In this document: piece by piece, positions 17,259 through 25,575 of the stretch | Layout: the number at the start of each line of letters is the position of its first letter | Position numbering within the stretch: the first letter of the stretch is position 1 | NCBI RefSeq assembly: GCF_036625275.1 | Contig: NZ_JAZKUD010000005.1 | Location: forward strand, 1 to 64,000 | Length of the DNA: 64,000 nt | Direction of reading: 5' to 3' | Source of the DNA: Accumulibacter sp036625275 | Lineage (GTDB): Bacteria > Pseudomonadota > Gammaproteobacteria > Burkholderiales > Rhodocyclaceae | Notes under the pieces: model-generated | What the model saw: only the letters and a program-made list of their open reading frames with translations | What the model was told of the DNA's origin: nothing | The model's database searches: none | Made by a program: the position numbers and the translations under genes

Positions 17259-17289
17259 CTATCAGTTTCAGATAAACTATCCCCTGACA
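17259..17289. repeat. short dispersed repeat, copy 2
   Basis: CCTATCAGTTTCAGATAAAC followed by TATCCCCTGAC matches copy 1 at 6429-6458. It lies upstream of the tRNA promoter. In both copies a GTCAAC sequence stands a short distance before the repeat, so the similarity may extend beyond the core. Confidence 0.6.
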
Positions 17290-17761
17290 TCACGTTGAAT
17301 TCAAGACGACCTTGGGATCTGTCAAACAACGGGCTGAAGAGGTGAAGCGTGGGCTTGCCAGAGCGCTATCGGGGCTGCACAAGCCAAAAAAACTCTTGGA
17401 GCAGGTGCGGGCCTGACTGCCGCCGGAGGCCAAGAGGTGCTGTCGGTGGATCGGTTCTATCCCTCGGCCGCCCTGTTACGACACCTTGAATCGCCCGACC
17501 CCGTTCGAAAAAACACGCGTGCAAAGCGACCCGGCGCATTGCGCTTCAGGAAACTCCAACGCCGCTGGGTGTCTTGGCTCACACGGGGGTTGCGCCGCCT
17601 GAAGCGCTGCCTGCAAAACAACCTCCCTTTGCCCGCCTTTTGTGAAACAGAGTCAGGTGATGGGTGATGAGCCATTCGCCCATTCGCGGCCATGACAGGA
17701 ATATCACGGGTATACTCCCAGATTCGCTTCGCGCAATCCTCGTCTGGAAACCGGCCAACCC
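17290..17761. other. gene-poor spacer with possible coding remnants
   Basis: No convincing gene. One plus-strand frame around 17310-17420 reads like the broken end of a basic protein (SVKQRAEEVKRGL, then a stop). A 76-codon frame at 17437-17667 is Arg/Leu-rich with no start signal or family. The last 60 bases should hold the promoter of the ABC transporter gene at 17762. The adjacent short repeat suggests an old insertion. Confidence 0.4.
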
Positions 17762-20086
17762 ATGAGTTCTGTCGCTTCGCCATCGCTCCTTGAGGCCCCC
17801 GCTCTGACTGCCAGCTCGCCAACGACGTTGCCCACCGCCTGGGCAACACCGCTCGATACACAGCTTGCCGACGGTGAGCGCATCCTAGCCTGGCTTGAAA
17901 TCGACCTCGACACCTGCCTGCGTTTCGCGCGCGGGCTGGTGGTGGTGACCAGCGAGCGCCTGCTGGTGATGCCGCCCGGAGATTCGCGGTGGCAAAGCTG
18001 GGCCTACCGGGCGGGACTGTCGCTGTCTCGCCGCGATCATTCCGGGGTGGGAACCCTCGAACTCTGCGACGAAGATTCGCTGTTGGCGCACTGGCGCTAC
18101 ACACTCGGCGCCGACATCGCCGCCGGTCGGCTGGTCGAACACTTCACTCGTCAGCACAGCTTCCGGATTACCGGAATCATGCCGCCTCCCTCGTCCGTGG
18201 CGCTCTGCCCGAAGTGCGAAACCCCGCTGCTCGAAGGGCAGGAAGAGTGCCCGGCGTGCAGCAAGGAAATCCATGAACCGCCTTCGACCTGGACACTGTT
18301 GCGCCTGGCGCGCTTCGCCAGGCCCTACCGAGGGCAACTGCTGACCGCCTTCGTGCTGTCCCTGCTGACCACTGCGGCAACGCTGGTCGCACCGTACCTG
18401 ACCATGCCTCTGATGGACAAGGTGCTGATCCCTTACCAGAACGGCCAGCCGATCGACTCCGCCCTGGTCGCATTCTATCTCTCGGGTCTGCTCGGGTCGT
18501 CACTGCTCGCCTGGGTGCTCGGCTGGGGACGCACCTATATCCTGGCGCTGGTTTCGGAACGGATCGGCGCCGACCTGCGCACCACCACCTACGAGCATCT
18601 GCTGAAGCTTTCTCAGGAGTACTTCGGCGGCAAGCGCACCGGCGACCTGATGGCGCGCATCGGTTCGGAAACCGACCGCATCAACATCTTCATTTCGCTG
18701 CACCTGCTGGACTTCGCCACCGATGTGCTGATGATCGCCATGACCACGGTCATTCTGGTGTCGATCGATCCCTGGCTGGCGGCGGTGACGCTGTTGCCGC
18801 TGCCGATCATCGGCTGGCTGATCCACGTCGTCCGCGAAAAGCTGCGCACCGGCTTTGAGCGCGTCGACCGCATCTGGGCGGAAGTCACCAACGTGCTCGC
18901 CGACACCATTCCCGGCATCCGGGTGGTCAAGGCCTTTGCCCAGGAAAGCCGTGAAGCGGCGCGTTTCCGGTCGGCCAATGCGCACAACCTGGAAGTCAAT
19001 GACCGAGTCAACAAGGTGTGGTCGCTGTTTTCGCCAACGGTCACCCTGCTCACCGAAATCGGCCTGTTGATCGTCTGGGCTTTCGGCATCTGGCAGATTG
19101 CCAAGGATCAGATCACCGTCGGGGTGCTAACCGCCTTCCTCGCCTACATCAGCCGCTTCTACCTGCGCCTCGATTCGATGAGCCGCATCGTTTCGGTGAC
19201 TCAGAAGGCAGCGGCCGGCGCCAAGCGCATTTTCGACATTCTCGACCATGTCTCCAGCGTTCCCGAACCGGCACATCCGGTGCACCTGCCGCAAATCTCG
19301 GGACGTATCGAACTGCGCAGCGTCGGCTTCCGCTACGGGACACGCAGCGTCACCCGCGACATCAATATCGTCATCGAGCCCGGCGAGATGGTCGGCCTGG
19401 TCGGACACAGCGGTTCCGGCAAGAGCACACTGGTCAACCTGATCTGCCGTTTTTACGATGTCAGCGAAGGCGCCATTCTGATCGACGGCGTGGACATCCG
19501 TTCTGTACCGGTCGCCGAATACCGCAGACACATCGGCCTGGTGCTGCAGGAACCTTTCCTGTTCTTCGGCACGATCGCCGAGAACATCGCCTACGGCAAG
19601 CCCGAGGCGACGCGCGCCGAGATCGTCGCGGCCGCTCGCGCCGCACACGCGCATGAATTCATCCTTCGCCTGCCGCACGGTTACGACTCGCTGGTCGGCG
19701 AACGCGGGCAGGCGCTCTCCGGCGGCGAAAGGCAGCGCATCTCGATCGCGCGCGCGCTGCTGATCGACCCGCGCATCCTGATCCTCGACGAAGCCACTTC
19801 ATCGGTGGATACCACCACCGAGAAAGAGATTCAGAAAGCGCTCGACAACCTCGTGCGCGGACGTACGACGATTGCCATCGCACACCGCCTGTCCACCCTG
19901 CGCGACGCCAATCGCCTGGTCGTTCTCGACCGTGGCAGCGTCGTCGAGGTCGGCAGCCATGACGAGCTGATGGCTTGCGAGGGCCACTATTACCGCCTCT
20001 ATCAGGCACAGGCGCGCAATGTCGACACCGAGGACGAACTGCGCCGGATGGAGATCAACGCCAGGGACGAGGAAGAACGCGAATGA
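17762..20086 (+). CDS. cyanophycin-locus ABC transporter with N-terminal extension and zinc ribbon
   Basis: The 774-residue protein is a half-size ABC exporter with an unusual front. Residues 1-145 form a soluble domain (ILAWLEIDLDTCLRFARGL, VVTSERLLVMPPG). Residues about 148-168 are a zinc ribbon (CPKCETP...CPACSKE). Then come about six membrane helices (from TAFVLSLLTTAATLVAPYL) and the ATPase domain: Walker A VGHSGSGKSTL, Q-loop LVLQEPFLFF, signature LSGGERQR, Walker B ILILDEATSSVD, H-loop IAHRLST. The same composite protein is known beside cphA in other proteobacteria as the cyanophycin-metabolism-associated ABC transporter; its substrate is not established. The stop overlaps the next ATG (ATGA), and two cyanophycin synthetases follow. 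Confidence 0.88.
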   Translation: MSSVASPSLLEAPALTASSPTTLPTAWATPLDTQLADGERILAWLEIDLDTCLRFARGLVVVTSERLLVMPPGDSRWQSWAYRAGLSLSRRDHSGVGTLELCDEDSLLAHWRYTLGADIAAGRLVEHFTRQHSFRITGIMPPPSSVALCPKCETPLLEGQEECPACSKEIHEPPSTWTLLRLARFARPYRGQLLTAFVLSLLTTAATLVAPYLTMPLMDKVLIPYQNGQPIDSALVAFYLSGLLGSSLLAWVLGWGRTYILALVSERIGADLRTTTYEHLLKLSQEYFGGKRTGDLMARIGSETDRINIFISLHLLDFATDVLMIAMTTVILVSIDPWLAAVTLLPLPIIGWLIHVVREKLRTGFERVDRIWAEVTNVLADTIPGIRVVKAFAQESREAARFRSANAHNLEVNDRVNKVWSLFSPTVTLLTEIGLLIVWAFGIWQIAKDQITVGVLTAFLAYISRFYLRLDSMSRIVSVTQKAAAGAKRIFDILDHVSSVPEPAHPVHLPQISGRIELRSVGFRYGTRSVTRDINIVIEPGEMVGLVGHSGSGKSTLVNLICRFYDVSEGAILIDGVDIRSVPVAEYRRHIGLVLQEPFLFFGTIAENIAYGKPEATRAEIVAAARAAHAHEFILRLPHGYDSLVGERGQALSGGERQRISIARALLIDPRILILDEATSSVDTTTEKEIQKALDNLVRGRTTIAIAHRLSTLRDANRLVVLDRGSVVEVGSHDELMACEGHYYRLYQAQARNVDTEDELRRMEINARDEEERE

Positions 20087-20556
20087 CCGGAACACAGGCC
20101 TATCGGTTGCGCCGTAACGGCTTCGGCAAGCTTGAATTGATTGCTCCGGACGGCGAAATCCATGTCGGGGTCGTGCCGGTGCGTGCCTTTCCGATCAGCG
20201 CCCCTGCTGACGGCATCGCCCTGGTCGACCCTTACGGCCATGAACTGGCCTGGATCGACGAGCTCGGCGACCTGCCCGAAGAGCCGCGCAAGCTGGTGGA
20301 AACCGAGCTTGCCCAGCGCGAATTCATGCCCGTGATCACGCGCATCGTCAGCGTCGCGAGTTTCGCAACGCCGAGCACCTGGCAGGTCGAAACCGATCGT
20401 GGTGCGGCGACGCTGATCCTCAAGGGCGAGGAAGACATTCGCCGCCTCACCCCGCCGGCACTGCTGATCGCCGACAGCCATGGCATTCATTTCCTGATTC
20501 CTGACCGTTCTGCGCTCGATTCGCATAGCCGGCGCATTCTCGACCGCTTCCTGTGA
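20083..20556 (+). CDS. cyanophycin-locus DUF1854 protein
   Basis: The 157-residue soluble protein matches the DUF1854 pattern: YRLRRNGFGKLELIAPDGEIH, VRAFPISAPADGIALVDPYGHEL, a conserved FMPVITRIVSVASFATPSTW and the tail FLIPDRSALDSHSRRILDRFL. No catalytic motif is visible. Its ATG overlaps the ABC transporter stop by 4 bp (ATGA), so the two are translated together; the upstream alternative start at 19975 lies inside the ABC gene and is rejected. The fixed pairing suggests it is an accessory subunit of that transporter. cphA-type genes follow 147 bp downstream. Confidence 0.85.
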   Translation: MTGTQAYRLRRNGFGKLELIAPDGEIHVGVVPVRAFPISAPADGIALVDPYGHELAWIDELGDLPEEPRKLVETELAQREFMPVITRIVSVASFATPSTWQVETDRGAATLILKGEEDIRRLTPPALLIADSHGIHFLIPDRSALDSHSRRILDRFL

Positions 20557-20703
20557 AGCAGGCCGCGACGATCGTTTTGCTGCACCGTCAGCCGATTGAC
20601 GCGAGCCACGTTATTCCGACGATAATCCCGGCCAGGCTGTCCGTTTGCCTTGCGCCTTTTTCGCGCCGACGCGCACCAATTTTCCTGTGCCTGGACTGAC
20701 GAC

Positions 20704-22875
20704 ATGAAAACGAAGGACATCAAGTTTCTCGAGATCCGCTACCTGCGCGGCCCGAACATCTGGACCTACCGTCCGGTCATCGAGGCGCTCGTTGACATCG
20801 GCGAACTTGAAGACTTTCCGTCGAATACGATCCCGGGTTTCTACGACCGCCTGACAGCCCTCCTGCCCTCACTGATCGAGCATCGCTGCAGCTACGGCGA
20901 GCGCGGCGGCTTTCTGCGGCGTGTCCGGGAAGGCACCTGGCCAGCGCACATCCTCGAACACGTCACCCTCGAACTGCAGAACCTGGCCGGCATGCCCGGC
21001 GGTTTCGGCAAGGCGCGCGAGACTTCGGCGCGTGGCGTGTACAAGGTGGTGGTGCGCGCCTGGCACGAGGATGTCACCCGCTCCTGCCTCTATGCAGGAC
21101 GCGATCTGCTACTGGCGGCGATCAAGGACACGCCTTTCGACGTCGCCGGCACGATCGCACACCTCGCCGACCTGGCCGAGCGCAAGCTGCTCGGGCCGAG
21201 CACCGGTTGCATCGTCGAAGCGGCCACCGCCAAGGACCGCCGCATTCCGGCGATCCGTCTGCTGGCCACCGGCAATCTCGTGCAACTCGGCTACGGCGCC
21301 CGCAGCCGACGCATCTGGACCGCCGAAACCGACCGCACCAGCGCAATTGCCGAAGGCATCTCGCGCGACAAGGATCTCACCAAGACCCTGATCAAATCCT
21401 GCGGCGTGCCGGTCCCCGAAGGGCGCCTGGTCGATAGTCCCGAGGACGCCTGCGAAGCCGCCGCAGAGATTGGTTTTCCGGTGGTCGTCAAGCCGTCGGA
21501 CGGCAACCACGCGCGCGGCGTGTTCACCAATCTGATGGCCCCGGAAGAAGTCGAGGCTGCCTATGCCGCCGCGGTCGTGGAAGGCAGCGGCGTCATTGTC
21601 GAACGCTACGTGCGCGGCTCGGAGCATCGCCTGCTGATCGTCGGCGGCAAGCTTGCCGCCGCCGCCCGCGGTGAGGCCGCCAGGGTCATCGGTGATGGCC
21701 GATCAACGATCAACGAACTGATCGACAGCCAGATCAACTCCGACCCGCGCCGCGGCGCCGCCGAGGAATTCGTTCTCGACATCATCGATCTCGCCGACAA
21801 TCCGGTGGCCCGGCTCGAAGTGTCGCGCCAGGGATTTACCCCTGACGCCATCCCGCCAGCCGGTCGCGAGGTTCTGATCGTGCGTAGCGGCAACCATACC
21901 GACGACGTCACCGACCTCGTTCACCCGGAAACCGCGGCCACGGCCTCGCTCGCTGCCCGCATCGTCGGACTCGACATCGCCGGCGTCGACCTGGTCTGCG
22001 AAGACATTGCGCGACCGCTCGATGAACAGCGGGGAGCGATTGTCGAGGTCAACGCCGGCCCCGGCCTGCTGATGCATCTCAAACCGGCCATCGGCCAGCC
22101 GCGCCCGGTCGGTCGCGCCATCGTCGATGAACTGTTCCCCAACGGCGAAGACGGCCGCATCCCGGTGGTCGGCATCACCGGCAGCTTCGGCAAGACGACC
22201 GTCGCCCAGCTGATTGCACGCATGCTCTGCCTGTCCGGAAAACATACCGGTCTGGCCTGCAGTGACGGACTGTTCGTCGATCGGCGCTGTATCGACCAGG
22301 GCGACAGCGCAAACTGGGGATCCGCACACCGCATCCTGATGAATCGCTCGGTCGAAGCGGCCGTCTTCGAGAACGGCAGCGACAGCATCCTCAGTGAAGG
22401 GCTCGCCTACGACCGCTGTCAGGTCGGCGTGATCACCAATGTCGAAGTCGCCGAACATTGTGGCCGTGACTACATCGAGACCCCCGAGCAGGTATTCACC
22501 GTCCTGCGCACGCAGGTCGATCTGGTGCTGCCGGCGGGCGCCGCGGTCCTCAATGCCAGGCAGCCGATGCTGGTCGAGATGGCGCCGCTCTGTGACGGTG
22601 ACGTGATCTTCTTTGCCATCGACCCCGACCTGCCCGGTCTCATCGAACATCGGGCGCAAGGCAAGAAAGCGGCGTTCGTTCGCAACCGCCAGGTCATTCT
22701 GGCCAACGGCCAGAATGAAACCGCAATCGTCAGCCTGCAGAACATTCCGCTGACCGACGGCGGACGTGTCGATTTCCAGATCGAGAACATCCTGGCCGCC
22801 AGCGGCGCCGCCTGGGCACTGGGCATCGGATCGGAAATCATTCGTACCGGGCTGGAAACCTTCACCCTGGCCTGA
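20704..22875 (+). CDS. CphA2-like short cyanophycin synthetase (CphA')
   Basis: The 723-residue protein has the CphA N-terminal domain (LEIRYLRGPNIWTYRPVIEA), an ATP-grasp domain (VVVKPSDGNHARGVF, EVNAGPGLLMH) and a Mur-ligase-like domain that is diverged and short. Its P-loop is GITGSFGKTT, where the neighbour has GTNGKTT; the neighbour's ETARGGVLREGL is here ENGSDSILSEGL; and the protein stops at TGLETFTLA, lacking the last ~130 residues (Mur C-terminal lobe) of full CphA. CphA2 enzymes with a truncated, inactive Mur part are known to polymerise beta-Asp-Arg dipeptides using the ATP-grasp site only; that role is inferred here. Start 20704 is chosen because the family's FLEIRYLRGPN follows at once; 20650 would add 18 unrelated residues. 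73 bp separate it from cphA. Confidence 0.85.
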   Translation: MKTKDIKFLEIRYLRGPNIWTYRPVIEALVDIGELEDFPSNTIPGFYDRLTALLPSLIEHRCSYGERGGFLRRVREGTWPAHILEHVTLELQNLAGMPGGFGKARETSARGVYKVVVRAWHEDVTRSCLYAGRDLLLAAIKDTPFDVAGTIAHLADLAERKLLGPSTGCIVEAATAKDRRIPAIRLLATGNLVQLGYGARSRRIWTAETDRTSAIAEGISRDKDLTKTLIKSCGVPVPEGRLVDSPEDACEAAAEIGFPVVVKPSDGNHARGVFTNLMAPEEVEAAYAAAVVEGSGVIVERYVRGSEHRLLIVGGKLAAAARGEAARVIGDGRSTINELIDSQINSDPRRGAAEEFVLDIIDLADNPVARLEVSRQGFTPDAIPPAGREVLIVRSGNHTDDVTDLVHPETAATASLAARIVGLDIAGVDLVCEDIARPLDEQRGAIVEVNAGPGLLMHLKPAIGQPRPVGRAIVDELFPNGEDGRIPVVGITGSFGKTTVAQLIARMLCLSGKHTGLACSDGLFVDRRCIDQGDSANWGSAHRILMNRSVEAAVFENGSDSILSEGLAYDRCQVGVITNVEVAEHCGRDYIETPEQVFTVLRTQVDLVLPAGAAVLNARQPMLVEMAPLCDGDVIFFAIDPDLPGLIEHRAQGKKAAFVRNRQVILANGQNETAIVSLQNIPLTDGGRVDFQIENILAASGAAWALGIGSEIIRTGLETFTLA

Positions 22876-22948
22876 GCCGGCAACCACCCGCAACCGACCG
22901 GGCATGGCCTGCCGGCCCGCGGACTGAACCAGAAAGAGGACACTGTTC

Positions 22949-25531
22949 ATGGAAGTATCGCGTATCCGCGCGCTGCGCGGTCCCAACCTCTGGAGCCGGC
23001 ACACGGCGATTGAAGCGATTGTCTACTGTGCGGAAGAGGAGCGCAGCATCGACCAGATGCCGGGTTTCGAGACCCGTCTGCGCGAACGTTTCCCCGAGCT
23101 GGCGATGCTCCGGCCGGCCGGCCATGATGAAGCGATATCGATGGCGCAGGCCCTGGAGTTCGCTGCGCTTGGCCTGCAGGCACACGCCGGTTGTCCGGTG
23201 ACCTTCAGCCGTAGCACGCAGACCCTGGAAACGGGCATCTATCAGGTCGTCGTCGAATACAGCGAGGAAGCCGTTGGCCGACTGGCGTTCGAACTCGCGC
23301 AGGATCTCTGCAAGGCGGCGGTTACGGCCACCCCTTTCGAACTCACTGAAGCGCTCGATCGCTTGCGCGAACTCGACGAGGACGTCCGCCTGGGTCCCAG
23401 CACCGGAGCGATCGTTTATGCCGCAATGGCACGCAACATCCCCTACCGTCGCCTGACCGAAGGCAGCATGGTGCAATTTGGCTGGGGTAGCCGGCAGCGA
23501 CGCATTCAGGCGGCAGAAACCGACCGCACCAGCGCCGTTGCCGAATCAATCGCCCAGGACAAGGAACTCAGCAAGGAGCTGCTGCACGCGGCCGGCGTCC
23601 CGGTTCCCGTCGGCCGACCGGTGCTGAGCGCCGAGGACGCCTGGGCGGCCGCCTGCGAGATTGGCGCCCCGGTCGTCGTCAAGCCGCAGGACGGCAACCA
23701 GGGCAAGGGCGTCGCGGTCAATCTCAACACCCGCGAACAGATTGAAGCTGCCTACGCGATCGCTTTCGAAGTCAGCGACGAAGTACTCGTTGAACGTTAC
23801 CTTCCAGGCCACGATTACCGCCTGCTGGTGATTGGAGACAAGTTGATCGCCGCTGCCCGACGCGACCCCCCGCTGGTCATCGGTGACGGTGTACACAACA
23901 TTCGCCAGTTGGTCGAACGAGTGAACAGTGACCCGCGCCGTGGCGAAGGGCACGCCACCTCACTGACCAAAATCCGCCTCGATGAGGTGGCTCTGGCCCG
24001 CCTGGCCGATGCGCGACTGACTCCGGAATCGGTCCCCGCCAGGGGCCAGCGCATCATCCTGCGCAACAACGCGAATCTCTCCACCGGTGGTACGGCAACC
24101 GACGTTACCGCCGATGTTCATCCCGAGTTTGCTGCGCAGGCGGTTGCCGCCGCGCAGACCATCGGCCTCGATATTGCCGGCGTCGACGTCGTCTGTGACA
24201 GCGTCCTGCGTCCACTCGAAGCCCAGGGCGGCGGCATCGTCGAAATCAACGCCGCACCGGGATTGCGCATGCATCTGCAGCCTTCGTTCGGCAAAGGCCG
24301 GCCGGTCGGCGAAGCGATCATCGCCAACATGTTTGCCCCCGGCGACGATGCACGCATTCCTCTGGTTGCCGTCGCGGGGACAAACGGCAAGACCACCACC
24401 GTCCGTTTGATCGCCCACATCCTGGGCCAGCCAGGTCTGCGCGTCGGCATGACCACCACCGACGGCGTCTATGTCCAGGGCCGGCGTATCGACACCGGCG
24501 ACTGCAGCGGCCCCAAGAGCGCCAGGAATGTCCTGCTCCACCCCGACGTCGACGCGGCCGTCCTCGAAACGGCACGTGGCGGAGTGCTGCGCGAGGGACT
24601 CGGTTTCGACCGTTGCGATGTCGCAGTGGTCACCAACATCGGCCTTGGCGACCACCTTGGGCTGTCGTATATCAGTACCGTCGAGGATCTGTCGGTCGTC
24701 AAGCGGGTGATCGTCCAGAACGTCAGACCGGGGACCGGCGTTGCGGTGCTCAATGCGGCCGATCCCATGGTCGCCCGGATGGCCGATTCGTGCCCGGGCA
24801 GCGTCACTTTTTTCGCCTGTGACCGAAATCACCCGCTGATGGCCATGCACCGCGCGCAACGCAAGCGCGTCGTCTATCGTGATGGCAACTCGATCGTCGC
24901 TTCCGGTGGCGGTAGCGAACACCGCATCGCCCTGGCCGAGATCCCGCTCACGCAAAACGGCGCCATCGGTTTCCAGGTCGAGAACGCCATGGCAGCGACT
25001 GCCGCCGCCTGGGCTCTGGGGCTCGATTGGCCGACGATTCAGCGTGGCCTCGGCAGCTTCATCAACGACGCAAGAACGGCACCGGGGCGCTTCAATCTTT
25101 TCAGCTATCGCGGGGCGACGCTGATTGCCGACTACGGCCACAATCCGGACGCCATTCAGGCACTGGTCGAGGCTATCGACAACCTGCCATCACCGCCGGG
25201 CAGCAAGCGTTCGGTCGTCATCAGCGGCGCTGGCGACCGGCGCGACGAAGACATTCGCCAGCAGACCGAGATTCTTGGGGATGCTTTCGATCGGGTTCTG
25301 CTTTATCAGGACCAGTGCCAACGGGGTCGGGCAGACGGAGAAGTGCTGGCGCTCCTGCGGGACGGTCTGAGAAATGCTCGGCGAACCTCCGAGGTCAGGG
25401 AAATCCGCGGCGAGTTCCTGGCCATCGACAGTGCGCTGGCCGAAGTACGGGCAGGCGATCTTTGCCTGATCCTGATCGATCAGATCGAGGAGGCCCTTGA
25501 ACACCTCAGCAGGCGAATCGCCGAGGGCTAG
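22949..25531 (+). CDS. cphA: cyanophycin synthetase
   Basis: The 860-residue enzyme makes cyanophycin (poly-Asp with Arg side chains) from Asp, Arg and ATP. Order of domains: N-terminal domain with SRIRALRGPNLWSRHTAIEA; ATP-grasp (about 220-470) with VVVKPQDGNQGKGVAVNL and EINAAPGLRMHLQP; Mur ligase (about 480-860) with canonical VAGTNGKTTTVRLIAHIL, ETARGGVLREGLGFDRCDVA, VTNIGLGDHLGL and a complete C-terminal lobe ADYGHNPDAIQALVEAI. All active-site signatures look intact and the length equals that of characterised CphA1 (about 870). AGAGGA precedes the ATG by about 8 nt. It is the last gene of the four-gene cyanophycin operon and converges with the DUF342 gene. No cyanophycinase (cphB) is in the window. 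Confidence 0.93.
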   Translation: MEVSRIRALRGPNLWSRHTAIEAIVYCAEEERSIDQMPGFETRLRERFPELAMLRPAGHDEAISMAQALEFAALGLQAHAGCPVTFSRSTQTLETGIYQVVVEYSEEAVGRLAFELAQDLCKAAVTATPFELTEALDRLRELDEDVRLGPSTGAIVYAAMARNIPYRRLTEGSMVQFGWGSRQRRIQAAETDRTSAVAESIAQDKELSKELLHAAGVPVPVGRPVLSAEDAWAAACEIGAPVVVKPQDGNQGKGVAVNLNTREQIEAAYAIAFEVSDEVLVERYLPGHDYRLLVIGDKLIAAARRDPPLVIGDGVHNIRQLVERVNSDPRRGEGHATSLTKIRLDEVALARLADARLTPESVPARGQRIILRNNANLSTGGTATDVTADVHPEFAAQAVAAAQTIGLDIAGVDVVCDSVLRPLEAQGGGIVEINAAPGLRMHLQPSFGKGRPVGEAIIANMFAPGDDARIPLVAVAGTNGKTTTVRLIAHILGQPGLRVGMTTTDGVYVQGRRIDTGDCSGPKSARNVLLHPDVDAAVLETARGGVLREGLGFDRCDVAVVTNIGLGDHLGLSYISTVEDLSVVKRVIVQNVRPGTGVAVLNAADPMVARMADSCPGSVTFFACDRNHPLMAMHRAQRKRVVYRDGNSIVASGGGSEHRIALAEIPLTQNGAIGFQVENAMAATAAAWALGLDWPTIQRGLGSFINDARTAPGRFNLFSYRGATLIADYGHNPDAIQALVEAIDNLPSPPGSKRSVVISGAGDRRDEDIRQQTEILGDAFDRVLLYQDQCQRGRADGEVLALLRDGLRNARRTSEVREIRGEFLAIDSALAEVRAGDLCLILIDQIEEALEHLSRRIAEG

Positions 25532-25575
25532 ACTTTCCAATGCGGCAGGCAGGTCACCTGATCATCAGTCGATGA

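Noticed and set aside
21703..25141. Long minus-strand ORFs opposite the cyanophycin synthetase genes
   Set aside because: The plus-strand genes have intact domains; these frames contain no recognisable motif.
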